From an uncultured Campylobacter sp. (lineage in GTDB: Bacteria > Campylobacterota > Campylobacteria > Campylobacterales > Campylobacteraceae): a stretch of DNA of 18,870 bases. The position numbers and the translations under genes are program-made. Shown piece after piece: positions 1 to 7,310 of the stretch (position 1 is the stretch's first letter; each line of letters opens with the position of its first letter). The DNA lies in the NCBI RefSeq assembly GCF_937890585.1, contig NZ_CALACG010000295.1, forward strand, positions 1-18,870, written 5' to 3'. The notes beneath the pieces were generated by a model. It made no database searches. It was not told where the DNA came from and saw only the letters and a program-made list of their open reading frames with translations.

Positions 1-3
1 GTT

Positions 4-237
4 ATGACAACTGAAGAATTTATAGCTAAGCTTGAAAGTCTTAACCACAAGTACAATTCGCCACTTGTGGTTAAGGCATTTGAAATTGCTAACACTTTGC
101 ATGAAGGTCAGCGAAGGAAGAGTGGAGAACCATATATTATCCATCCTATTGCTGTTACATTTATTTTGGCAAATTTTGCACTCATTTTTATATATTCTTG
201 TATCTCGTTTTCAAAATTATCTCGTGATGATTTTTGA
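4..237 (+). pseudogene. Truncated N-terminus of a RelA/SpoT-type (p)ppGpp synthetase/hydrolase
   Basis: The ORF starts at ATG 4 and its first ~51 residues resemble the start of the HD hydrolase domain of long RelA/SpoT homologues, with a helix leading into [19 protein letters not shown] (residues ~33-51). A full protein of this family has over 700 residues and makes or degrades (p)ppGpp in the cytoplasm. Here the match fades after residue ~51-58; the remaining residues are an out-of-frame reading of the opposite-strand rlmH fragment, and the frame stops at 235-237. The synthetase domain, the rest of the HD domain and the regulatory domains are all missing. The sequence resembles clostridial RelA more than the Campylobacter SpoT I remember, which suggests foreign origin. 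Only three bases lie upstream, so promoter and RBS cannot be judged. Family call is fairly firm; origin is inference. Confidence 0.6.
40..75. repeat. Perfect 13-bp inverted repeat inside the RelA/SpoT fragment
   Basis: CTTAACCACAAGT at 40-52 is the exact reverse complement of 63-75, with a 10-base loop. In RNA it would form a stable hairpin 36 bases after the start codon. It has no T-tract and so is not an obvious terminator. It codes for ordinary residues (LNHKYNSPLVVK), so it may be chance. Confidence 0.6.
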
Positions 238-260
238 ATGCTAAAGACCGAAATTTCCAA
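108..260 (-). pseudogene. rlmH: 5' fragment of rlmH, 23S rRNA pseudouridine-1915 N3-methyltransferase
   Basis: A 50-codon minus-strand frame starts at TTG 260, two bases after the accD stop, with an AAAGGG ribosome-binding site overlapping the end of accD. The first ~34 residues ([12 protein letters not shown], then a charged helix to [11 protein letters not shown]) match the start of RlmH (YbeA family), a SPOUT methyltransferase that methylates pseudouridine 1915 of 23S rRNA and is normally about 150 residues long. After about position 157 the match stops, the frame runs backwards through the RelA/SpoT fragment, and it ends at TGA 110-108. The SAM-binding trefoil knot is therefore missing. 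From memory, rlmH lies directly after accD in C. jejuni, so the location supports the call. Either the gene is broken by a rearrangement or the left end of the sequence is chimeric. Confidence 0.72.
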
Positions 261-262
261 AT

Positions 263-1177
263 TTACCCTTTGGTCTTTATCTTTAGCTCAAAGCCATTTT
301 CGCTCTCGCTTGGCGTCTCGTTTTTAACGGCTGTTTTGTTGCTTGTGAGAAATTTGACCATGTCGCTGATATATTTTTTATGCTCATTTCTTGGCACGAT
401 ATCATCGATAAGGCCGTGTTCTAGTAAAAACTCAGCCCTTTGAAAGCCCTCTGGCAGGTCAGCGCCTATGGTTTGTTTGATGACTCTTTGGCCAGCAAAG
501 CCTATAAGTGCGCCAGGTTCTGCAATGATGAGATCACCAAGCCACGCAAAAGACGCGCTAACGCCGCCCATTGTGGGGTCAGTAAGCACTGATATGTACG
601 GGAGTTTGGCTTCGTCAAGTAGTTTTAGGGCCGCTGAAGTCTTTGACATCTGCATCAAAGAAAATGTGCTCTCTTGCATTCTAGCGCCACCAGATGCACT
701 CACTATAACTAAGGCTTGGTGCTTTGCGATCGCTCTTTTTATAGCTCTTACGATCTTTTCGCCTTCGACTGAGGCGAGCGAGCCGCCCATAAAGCCAAAG
801 TCAAATACAACTAGCTGAATTTCTTGCCCTTCGCATTTGCCCTCGCCGCATATCACCGAGCTTGTACGGCCTGTTTTATCTTTGTTTTCTGAAATTCTCT
901 TTTTATATGATTTTTTATCGACAAAATTTAATGGATCGACTGGTTTTAAATTTGCATCAAATTCTACAAAGCTACCTTCATCACAGATCAAATTTATGCG
1001 CTCGTCAGCCTTTAGTCTCATATGGTAGCCGCATTTTGGGCATACATTAAAACAAGCTTCAACTTCTTTGTAATACATCAGTGAGTGGCAGTTGTCGCAT
1101 TTTACCCAGTGTGTAGGCGCTTCTTCTGGACGAGGCTGAGCTTTTCTTATCTTTGAAAAAATATCTGAGAAATTCAT
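263..1177 (-). CDS. accD: Acetyl-CoA carboxylase carboxyltransferase subunit beta
   Basis: AccD pairs with AccA to transfer the carboxyl group from carboxybiotin-BCCP to acetyl-CoA, giving malonyl-CoA for fatty-acid synthesis. The N-terminal zinc ribbon is intact: counting from the GTG at 1189, Cys31, Cys34, Cys50 and Cys53 (CDNC and CPKC). The crotonase-fold core follows with [21 protein letters not shown] and the [11 protein letters not shown] segment. I chose ATG 1177 (304 residues, MNFSDIF) over GTG 1189 because related Campylobacter proteins begin there and the GTG has no Shine-Dalgarno sequence. Length is normal. The rlmH fragment follows two bases after the stop, so the two were probably one transcript. 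It is separated from bamA by a terminator and has its own likely promoter. High confidence. Confidence 0.96.
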   Translation of the reverse strand: MNFSDIFSKIRKAQPRPEEAPTHWVKCDNCHSLMYYKEVEACFNVCPKCGYHMRLKADERINLICDEGSFVEFDANLKPVDPLNFVDKKSYKKRISENKDKTGRTSSVICGEGKCEGQEIQLVVFDFGFMGGSLASVEGEKIVRAIKRAIAKHQALVIVSASGGARMQESTFSLMQMSKTSAALKLLDEAKLPYISVLTDPTMGGVSASFAWLGDLIIAEPGALIGFAGQRVIKQTIGADLPEGFQRAEFLLEHGLIDDIVPRNEHKKYISDMVKFLTSNKTAVKNETPSESENGFELKIKTKG

Positions 1178-1209
1178 ATTTTTACCCACTTATTATGAAA
1201 AATTGTGGG

Positions 1210-1215
1210 ATTATA
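1210..1215 (-). promoter_or_regulatory. Likely -10 element of the accD promoter
   Basis: On the minus strand TATAAT reads 1215 to 1210, in the context AGATATAATCC, about 33 bases before ATG 1177. That would give a 5' leader of roughly 25 bases. It lies after the bamA terminator, where accD needs a promoter. Campylobacter sigma-70 promoters rely mainly on the -10 box, so the lack of a clear -35 is not a problem. No transcript data support it. Confidence 0.45.
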
Positions 1216-1273
1216 TCTAATGTTTGCCTTGCTTTTTCTTATATGGTTTAAAGTTGTGTGTAGAAGGTGTTAG

Positions 1274-1298
1274 AAAGGGGCAAAAATAGCCCCTTTAT
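1274..1298 (-). terminator. Intrinsic terminator after bamA
   Basis: AAAGGGGC (1274-1281) pairs perfectly with GCCCCTTT (1289-1296) around a 7-base loop. Read on the minus strand it begins about 10 bases after the bamA stop and ends in a short T run (TTTCT). The GC-rich stem is strong but the T-tract is short, so termination may be partial and allow some read-through into accD. Confidence 0.7.
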
Positions 1299-1305
1299 TT
1301 TAGTT

Positions 1306-3561
1306 TTAGAAGCGTCTTCCGATAGTAAATTCAAATGTATTTGTATCATCACCCTCTTTTGGTTTGATAGCTTTTGCAAATATTAGTTGAAGCGGTCCGA
1401 TCGGAGTTATCCACTCGATACCTGTACCAACTGATGATCTTTTTATCTCATTTAGGCTTGCTTCGCCGATCATACCGTAGTCATAGAAGACAACGCCACG
1501 CATTTTTACACGGTCTATTATAGGGAAGCTCATCTCAACTGAGTTGTTAAATGAAGTCTCGCCGCCGTATTCGTAGTAGTCGCCATGATATTTTACCTTT
1601 GGAGATACTGTTCTGCTCTCGTAGCCACGCAAGCTTCTGATACCGCCAAGGTAGAGCCTTTCGTTGATCGGAGTATATCCTCTCTCCCAAATTTTACCAA
1701 AACTTGCTTTGTATCTTAAGATAAGGTCGTAGTCGATGTACTCTCTAAGACCTAGATAGTAGTTGAAATTTGTGCGGTTTTTAACAAAGTCCATATCGCC
1801 GCCAAGCCCTGCTATCTCAAATGATGTGCTAGCTATGATACCGCGTCTTGGCAAGTAATAATCATCAGTGCTGTTATAAGATATAGCCGGAGTTATAGCA
1901 CTTTTTATAGCCTTGCCTTGTCTGTAAATTTCTTTTCCAGTTTGTTCATTGATATCTCTTAGCTCGTCATCTTTTAGCTTGATCTTGCTTTGCTCTATAT
2001 TATAAGTGATAGAGGCGCTTAAATTTCTAGTTAGTTTTCTACCAAGTGTCGTGCTAAAGCCGTAGCTACGCTCTTCATATGTTGTCCAGTCGTAGTCGTT
2101 TGCATAAAGTGTTCCGCCAAGGCTATACTCTGAGTCAAAAATTCTTGGATTTGTAAGGCTTATCTGACCAGAAAGCTCGTTGTCGCTCTTATCAACGCTT
2201 ATTTGTCCTTGAAGTCCAGAGCCAAAGATGTTTGAGTCAGCAACTGCTGCGTTCAAGAGTAGACCATCGCTACTTCCATAACCGATACCACCGCTTATTG
2301 AGCCAGTTGAAGCCTCTTTTACTTTTACTTTTAGATCGACTGTATTTTTATCAACTGGATCTTCTTCTATCTCGACTTCGTCAAAGTAGCTCGTTCTTTT
2401 TAGAGCATCTCTTGAGTCTTGAAGGTCAGTTCTGCTATATAAATTTCCCTCAGTTAGATATAGCTCACGTCTAACGACACGGTCAACAGTTCTGTCATTG
2501 CCTGAAATTTGAACATTTCTTATATATACTTTTTCGCCTGGATCAACTTCGTAGTCGATATCAACCGTTTTGTTATCATCAAATTTATCAGTCTTTGGAT
2601 AGACTTTTACAAAGGCATAGCCCTTGTCAGCGACCATATCGTCAAGCTTTTTCATATCTTGGCGAAGTCTTGCTGAGTTCATCGTGTCGCCAGCCTCAAG
2701 TCTAAAGTCGTTTATGATCTTTTTAGTGTCAAGCTCTAGCTCTTCAGGCGCTGTGATGGTTACATTTGAAACCTTATAAGGCTCGCCCTCGTGGACGTAG
2801 TAAGTAAGATCAGCTGTGTAGTTATCAAATGATGAATTTAGATAAGGCGACGAAACAGTCGCATCTAGGTAGCCTTTTTGAAAGTACTTATCTTGAATTC
2901 TTGCTGGGTCGTTTTCAAGCTCAAAAAGTTTAACTTTTCCGTCGTTTCTACCCCAAAGCCAGCCCATAAATTCTCTACTTTTGTTTGCAACAACTGGCTC
3001 GATATCGTCATAGTCAAATTCTTTTGCGCCGACTAAATTTACCTTTTTGATTATCATATTTTCGCCGCGGTTTATGTTTAAAGTGATGAATAGTGAGCTG
3101 TCGTTGTCTGCAACTGGCTGTTTTTCTACGTCAACAACTGTGTCAAAATAGCCTTTTGACTCGTAATACTGGCGAATTCTCTCTTTGGTTTTTTCAATGG
3201 TAAGCTCATCATACATATTGCCCGGCTTTATGCTAATAAGCGACTCGATCGCGCTTTTATCATTTGTCACAATTCCCTTTAGATCGACTCTAGCAACACT
3301 TGGCTTCTCCTTTACGTTTACTAAAAGATTACCACTACCTGTATCTTCTATGTAGATATCATCAAAATAATTTTGCTTGTATAAATTTGTGATGGCCTTA
3401 TCGCTAAGCTTTGGAGTTAGCTCTTGACCGACTTTTAGCCCCATTATCTGGCTAGCCACCTCAGGTGAAAGGTGAATTAAACCTTTGAAATTTATAGACT
3501 GAATTGTCTGTGCATTTAGACCGCTTAAAGCTAGTGCTAGTAAAAATAATTTCTTTTTCAT
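1306..3561 (-). CDS. bamA: Outer membrane protein assembly factor BamA (Omp85)
   Basis: The essential outer-membrane insertase that folds beta-barrel proteins. The 751-residue product begins with a signal peptide (MKKKLFLLALALSGLNA, cleavage probably after Ala17). About five POTRA repeats follow in the periplasm (residues ~18-410), then a C-terminal 16-stranded barrel (~420-751). The conserved L6 loop motif RGY is at 645-647, and the chain ends in phenylalanine as expected of a barrel C-terminal signal. Length is normal for the family. The gene faces tyrA across an 89-base intergenic region; upstream of ATG 3561 there is only a weak CTAGG at about 9 bases spacing. It ends at its own terminator before accD. 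Its partner lipoproteins are not in the window. No damage seen; high confidence. Confidence 0.96.
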   Translation of the reverse strand: MKKKLFLLALALSGLNAQTIQSINFKGLIHLSPEVASQIMGLKVGQELTPKLSDKAITNLYKQNYFDDIYIEDTGSGNLLVNVKEKPSVARVDLKGIVTNDKSAIESLISIKPGNMYDELTIEKTKERIRQYYESKGYFDTVVDVEKQPVADNDSSLFITLNINRGENMIIKKVNLVGAKEFDYDDIEPVVANKSREFMGWLWGRNDGKVKLFELENDPARIQDKYFQKGYLDATVSSPYLNSSFDNYTADLTYYVHEGEPYKVSNVTITAPEELELDTKKIINDFRLEAGDTMNSARLRQDMKKLDDMVADKGYAFVKVYPKTDKFDDNKTVDIDYEVDPGEKVYIRNVQISGNDRTVDRVVRRELYLTEGNLYSRTDLQDSRDALKRTSYFDEVEIEEDPVDKNTVDLKVKVKEASTGSISGGIGYGSSDGLLLNAAVADSNIFGSGLQGQISVDKSDNELSGQISLTNPRIFDSEYSLGGTLYANDYDWTTYEERSYGFSTTLGRKLTRNLSASITYNIEQSKIKLKDDELRDINEQTGKEIYRQGKAIKSAITPAISYNSTDDYYLPRRGIIASTSFEIAGLGGDMDFVKNRTNFNYYLGLREYIDYDLILRYKASFGKIWERGYTPINERLYLGGIRSLRGYESRTVSPKVKYHGDYYEYGGETSFNNSVEMSFPIIDRVKMRGVVFYDYGMIGEASLNEIKRSSVGTGIEWITPIGPLQLIFAKAIKPKEGDDTNTFEFTIGRRF

Positions 3562-3581
3562 TAAATTTAACCTAGAGTTTT

Positions 3582-3644
3582 AGTATAAGTGCGTATAATA
3601 TCATATTTTATTTTTAAAAAATTTAAATTTTATAATTTTAAAGG
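3582..3644. promoter_or_regulatory. Divergent bamA / tyrA promoter region
   Basis: The 89 bases between the two start codons hold back-to-back -10 candidates. For tyrA (plus): TATAAT at 3594-3599 or TATAAT at 3631-3636, then AAAGG at 3640-3644 as RBS. For bamA (minus): TATTAT at 3600-3595 or TATACT at 3587-3582. The outer tyrA box and the first bamA box overlap on opposite strands, so the two promoters may compete. Which boxes are used cannot be told from sequence. Confidence 0.4.
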
Positions 3645-3650
3645 TTTTTT

Positions 3651-4481
3651 ATGAAAATAGGTATCATCGGACTTGGTCTTATGGGTGGCTCGCTTGGTCT
3701 TGCATTAAAAGATGAAAAATTGATCTCATGTGTCAGCGGATATGATAAAGATGAAAATCACAGCAAAAAAGCACTCGAGCTTGGACTGGTGCATGAAATT
3801 TTAAGCATTGATGAGATGAAAAAGAAGTGTGACATCATCTTTTTGGCTGTTCCAGTTGAGGCTATCGTAAGCATCGTGCAAAATTTAACTGACATTAGTG
3901 AAGATACGACGATCATCGACTTTGGCTCGACAAAGCAAAAGATAATAGAAGCCGTGCCAGAAAAAATTCGTAAAAATTTCATCCCAGCTCACCCGATGGC
4001 AGGTACTGAGTACTCTGGTCCAGAAGCTGCCTTTAAGTCACTTTACACAGGGGCTACTGTCATAGTTTGCGACTTTGCTGAGAGTGCAGAAAAGCACGTA
4101 AAAAGAAGCGTTGAGCTATTTTCTTGCCTTGGCATGAAGATCATTTTCATGAGCGCAAAAGAGCACGATCACCACGTGGGTCTTATCTCGCATCTGCCTC
4201 ACGCTATTGCATTTTCGCTTGCTAGCGGGATCTTAAAAGAAGAGGATAAAAGGCACATCGTTGCACTTGGCGGACCGACATTTAAGGGTATGATACGTGT
4301 TGCAAAGAGTTCGCCATTTATGTGGAGCGATATCTTTAAGCAAAATAAAAACAATGTCGTTGCCGCGATAAATATGTTTGAAAAAGAGCTAAATTTATGC
4401 AAAGATCTCATAAAAGATGAGCGATGGGATGAACTTTTTGACTGGATGAGCGAAGCTAGAGCTGTAAGAGAAATTTTGTAA
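3651..4481 (+). CDS. tyrA: Prephenate dehydrogenase (tyrosine biosynthesis)
   Basis: Oxidatively decarboxylates prephenate to 4-hydroxyphenylpyruvate with NAD(P)+, the committed step to tyrosine. The 276-residue protein starts with a Rossmann dinucleotide-binding motif GLGLMGGSLG (residues 7-16). It has IIDFGSTK (88-95), the catalytic AHPMAGTE segment (His114), and the helical dimerisation domain with EHDHHVGLISHLPH (171-184), all typical of the TyrA family. There is no fused chorismate mutase and no C-terminal ACT domain, so feedback control by tyrosine through ACT is not expected. AAAGG at 3640-3644 is well spaced from the ATG. It is the first gene of the long plus-strand run; 62 bases without an evident terminator lead to the M23 peptidase. 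Arogenate specificity cannot be excluded. Confidence 0.93.
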   Translation: MKIGIIGLGLMGGSLGLALKDEKLISCVSGYDKDENHSKKALELGLVHEILSIDEMKKKCDIIFLAVPVEAIVSIVQNLTDISEDTTIIDFGSTKQKIIEAVPEKIRKNFIPAHPMAGTEYSGPEAAFKSLYTGATVIVCDFAESAEKHVKRSVELFSCLGMKIIFMSAKEHDHHVGLISHLPHAIAFSLASGILKEEDKRHIVALGGPTFKGMIRVAKSSPFMWSDIFKQNKNNVVAAINMFEKELNLCKDLIKDERWDELFDWMSEARAVREIL

Positions 4482-4543
4482 TTAACTAAAAATTTATTGA
4501 TTATATGTAAAATTTCGCAAATAAAATTTAAGGTAATAATATT

Positions 4544-5914
4544 ATGTATAGACGTGGAATAGGTGGTTTTGGCATTGTTGTGGTTTTACTTGTTTTGATA
4601 TTGGCTGGTGGCTTTGGTTATGCTTTGATGTCGAAAGACTTTGAGCGAAACGAGCCAATTATCGGCGTTGCTGATAAGGTTTATTGGAACCTTCGCTCGC
4701 CTATGAATATCAAATTTAAAGATGACAGCGGCATAAAATTTGTGCGCATTAGCATAAATGACGGCAAAAATGACCTAAATTTACTAAATCAAATCATACA
4801 AAACCCAAGCACCGAACTTGATGTAAATTTGACCTTCCCAAAGACTGGATTTTTTGCTCAAAAAGACACTTATGAAATGAGCATAGAAGCGGTCGATACT
4901 AGCAAATGGGGCTTTTTTACTGGCAATAAAGCAAGCAAAAAAGTTGAGGTTGTGCTCGACACCTCAAAGCCTGATCTTTACGTGCTTTCTCAGTCTTACT
5001 CTATCTCAAAAGGCGGTAGCGCAGTTGTCGTTTTTAGAGCGACTGATAATCAGCTAAAAGAGGTTTATGTCCAGACAAATTTTGGTAAGAAATTTAAGGC
5101 TGTGCCATTTTACAAAGAGGGCTTTTATGCAGTACTTGTTGCTTGGCCAGTACAGGTTGAAAACTTTAGCGCAGAGGTCATCGCAAGAGACTTTGCGGGC
5201 AATGAGAGCAAATCTCACGTGAGATATTTTTATGAAAATGTAAAATACAAAACTTCAACCATTGCTTTAAATGATAGATTTTTAGACGGAAAGATCGTTG
5301 ATCTAACAGATCAATACGCGAAAGATCCAAACGCTCTTTCAAGGCTTGATAAGATGAAATTTGTCAATGAAACTCTAAGAAACTCAAATGAAGAGAAGAT
5401 AACAGTACTCACCTCAAACGTCGATACTGACATCACAAACGGCTTTAATATAATTCCATTTTACCCGCTTAGAAATGGCAAGAAAGTGGCTGATTTTGCT
5501 GACCACCGCTTCTATACATATAATAATGAGCAAGTAAGTGAGTCATGGCACATGGGTATAGATTTTGCAAGCGTGGCATCAGCTCCGATAATAGCTAGCA
5601 ATGCAGGTCGCGTTGTGCTAGCATCTGAGAATGGAATTTATGGCTTAAACATTGTGATAGATCATGGATTTGGACTTTATTCACTTTACGGACACTGCTC
5701 AAGTGCTAAAGTAAAAGAGGGTGACATGGTTGCTGCTGGCGATCAAATAGGCACGACAGGAACGAGCGGCCTTGCACTTGGAGATCACCTTCACTTTGGA
5801 ATTTTGGTCCAAGGCGAAGAGGTAAGACCTCAGCAATGGATGGATAAAAAGTGGATAAAAGACAATGTGACAAGTGTCTTAGATGCCGCAAAGGCGATGA
5901 TAGATAAGAATTAA
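4544..5914 (+). CDS. Membrane-anchored M23 family peptidoglycan endopeptidase
   Basis: A 456-residue inner-membrane-anchored periplasmic enzyme. One hydrophobic anchor lies at residues ~8-28 after a short positive N-terminus; a long mostly beta region (~40-300) follows, then a C-terminal LytM/M23 zinc peptidase domain (~330-430). All catalytic residues are visible: His336 and Asp340 (HMGID), His384 (YGH) and His415/His417 (GDHLHFG). M23 enzymes cut peptide cross-links in peptidoglycan. In Campylobacter and Helicobacter such proteins (Csd/Pgp type) shape the helical cell, but which paralogue this matches I cannot say. A TAAGG sits 10 bases before ATG 4544. It lies between tyrA and lpxC, next to other envelope genes. 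Domain call is firm; the cleaved bond is inference. Confidence 0.9.
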   Translation: MYRRGIGGFGIVVVLLVLILAGGFGYALMSKDFERNEPIIGVADKVYWNLRSPMNIKFKDDSGIKFVRISINDGKNDLNLLNQIIQNPSTELDVNLTFPKTGFFAQKDTYEMSIEAVDTSKWGFFTGNKASKKVEVVLDTSKPDLYVLSQSYSISKGGSAVVVFRATDNQLKEVYVQTNFGKKFKAVPFYKEGFYAVLVAWPVQVENFSAEVIARDFAGNESKSHVRYFYENVKYKTSTIALNDRFLDGKIVDLTDQYAKDPNALSRLDKMKFVNETLRNSNEEKITVLTSNVDTDITNGFNIIPFYPLRNGKKVADFADHRFYTYNNEQVSESWHMGIDFASVASAPIIASNAGRVVLASENGIYGLNIVIDHGFGLYSLYGHCSSAKVKEGDMVAAGDQIGTTGTSGLALGDHLHFGILVQGEEVRPQQWMDKKWIKDNVTSVLDAAKAMIDKN

Positions 5915-5936
5915 ATTTGCAAATTTGATTTTTTAG

Positions 5937-5945
5937 TGCTATCAT
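5937..5945 (+). promoter_or_regulatory. Possible internal promoter before lpxC
   Basis: An extended -10 pattern TGCTATCAT (TG at 5937-5938, -10 at 5940-5945) follows a T-rich stretch, as in Campylobacter sigma-70 promoters. It lies 30 bases before the lpxC start. It could drive lpxC and the translation genes apart from tyrA. Pattern match only. Confidence 0.35.
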
Positions 5946-5974
5946 AAGCGAACAAAAAAATATAAGGAAAATTT

Positions 5975-6859
5975 TTGAAACAAACTACTATCGCAAGACG
6001 CGTTGAGACCGTTGGTATAGGGCTTCACAAGGGTGAGCCGATAAGACTTATACTAGAACCTCTTGATGCAAATTCAGGCATTATTTTGCACCGCGAAGAT
6101 CTTGGTATTAGTTTTAAAGCTGAGCCTAAAAACGTTATAAATACGCAAATGGCAACCGTCGTTGGCAACGAAAAGGGCTTTATTAGCACGATAGAACACC
6201 TAATGGCAGCTGTAAATGGATACGGCATTGATAATATTAGAATTTCAGTTGATGCAAACGAAATTCCTGTCATGGACGGCAGTGCGATAAGCTTTTGTAT
6301 GCTACTTGACGAAGCTGGTATAAGGCATCTTGACGCTGGTAAAAAAGTGATACTTGTTCGCCGCGAGGTCGAGGTGATCGAGGGGTCAAAATTTGTACGA
6401 ACTTCGCCTTCGAGAAATCCAAAATTTGACTATACGATCAAATTTGACCACCCAGTTATCGGCGAGCAAAGATATCTTTTTGAATTTAGCAAGAGTTCAT
6501 TTGTAAAAAATATCGCTCGTGCTAGAACTTTTGGCTTTTTAAAAGATTTGCAGCGCTTGCAAGCTCAAAATTTAGCCCTTGGTGCATCTCTTGATAACGC
6601 CGTGGCTATCGATGATACGCATATTTTAAACCCAGAGGGTTTGAGATTTGAAAATGAGTTTGTAAGGCATAAAATTTTAGACGCAGTTGGCGATTTGAGC
6701 TTGCTTGGAGCACCTCTACTTGGGGATTATACAGCATTTGCTGGTAGCCACGATCTAAATCACAAACTAACGCTTGCTTTAATGGTAGATGAGAAAAATT
6801 ATGAGATCGCAACGCTTAGTGGCGAGCTTTTAAAAGAGTATCAAAAGGTATTTGCATAA
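5975..6859 (+). CDS. lpxC: UDP-3-O-acyl-N-acetylglucosamine deacetylase
   Basis: Zinc deacetylase for the committed step of lipid A synthesis, acting in the cytoplasm. The 294-residue protein has the full active-site set: Glu74-His75 in EHLMAA, His232 and Asp236 in RHKILDAVGD, and His259 in the SHDLNHKL segment, matching His79, His238, Asp242 and His265 of the E. coli enzyme. The two-domain fold and length are normal. The start is TTG 5975, with AAGGA at 5964-5968 six bases before it. It follows the M23 gene by 60 bases, and its stop overlaps the start region of tsaB. Whether LpxC is controlled by proteolysis, as in E. coli by FtsH, cannot be seen here. High confidence. Confidence 0.97.
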   Translation: MKQTTIARRVETVGIGLHKGEPIRLILEPLDANSGIILHREDLGISFKAEPKNVINTQMATVVGNEKGFISTIEHLMAAVNGYGIDNIRISVDANEIPVMDGSAISFCMLLDEAGIRHLDAGKKVILVRREVEVIEGSKFVRTSPSRNPKFDYTIKFDHPVIGEQRYLFEFSKSSFVKNIARARTFGFLKDLQRLQAQNLALGASLDNAVAIDDTHILNPEGLRFENEFVRHKILDAVGDLSLLGAPLLGDYTAFAGSHDLNHKLTLALMVDEKNYEIATLSGELLKEYQKVFA

Positions 6860-7302
6860 AAAATATTGAAATTTTAGTAGTCTCTTTATCGACTCCGCTT
6901 TTAGTTGGAGTCTATAAAGATGGCGTAAAATTTGATGAGATCACAACTGACGAGCATGTCAGCGAAGCTCTGATAAAAATCCTAGAAAATTTATCCTCTA
7001 AATTTAACATCACAAAGATCATCTACGCAAACACGCCAGGTAGTTTCATGGGGCTAAAGGTGGCCTATGTTATCTTAAAAACTTTTTCTTTGGCAAAGGG
7101 CTGCGAATTTTACGCAGTTAGCGGTTTTAGTCTAAATGGCGGCCAAGCGATCAGGGCAAATAAAAATTTAAGCTTTGTCTTGAAAAATGGCGAAATTTCA
7201 CTTGAAAAAGTTGAGCCAGTGAGATTTGTGTTGCCTTTAAATTTAGATGAATTAAAACTAAATTCAGATACACTTCCAAATTATATCATCCAAGCTGTTT
7301 AG
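6856..7302 (+). CDS. tsaB: TsaB-like tRNA t6A37 biosynthesis protein, apparent ATA start
   Basis: TsaB partners TsaD and TsaE to put threonylcarbamoyl on A37 of ANN-decoding tRNAs. The product reads as an ASKHA-fold start (EILVVSLSTPLLVGVY) followed by the family signature TPGSFMGLKVAY near residues 58-69. It is about 148 residues, against roughly 230 in E. coli, so it has the first lobe and only a reduced second lobe. The frame is open from 6820 to 7302, but no ATG, GTG or TTG occurs before ATG 7048, which would cut off the conserved N-terminus. ATA 6856 overlaps the lpxC stop (ATAA) and sits seven bases after AAAAGG at 6843-6848; ATT 6865 or 6850 are alternatives. The thrB RBS overlaps its stop. 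Family call is moderately firm, exact start less so. Confidence 0.75.
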   Translation: MKNIEILVVSLSTPLLVGVYKDGVKFDEITTDEHVSEALIKILENLSSKFNITKIIYANTPGSFMGLKVAYVILKTFSLAKGCEFYAVSGFSLNGGQAIRANKNLSFVLKNGEISLEKVEPVRFVLPLNLDELKLNSDTLPNYIIQAV

Positions 7303-7310
7303 GAGAAAAT

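Noticed and set aside
4..237. A complete 77-residue small alarmone-type protein
   Set aside because: Only the first ~51-58 residues resemble the HD domain; the tail is the reverse strand of rlmH. No synthetase or complete hydrolase site is present.
1178..1189. GTG 1189 as the accD start
   Set aside because: No RBS before it, and related proteins begin at MNFSDIF, matching ATG 1177.
7048..7302. A separate 84-residue gene starting at ATG 7048
   Set aside because: The same frame continues upstream with the conserved TsaB N-terminus; ATG 7048 lies inside the TPGSFMG motif and lacks an RBS.
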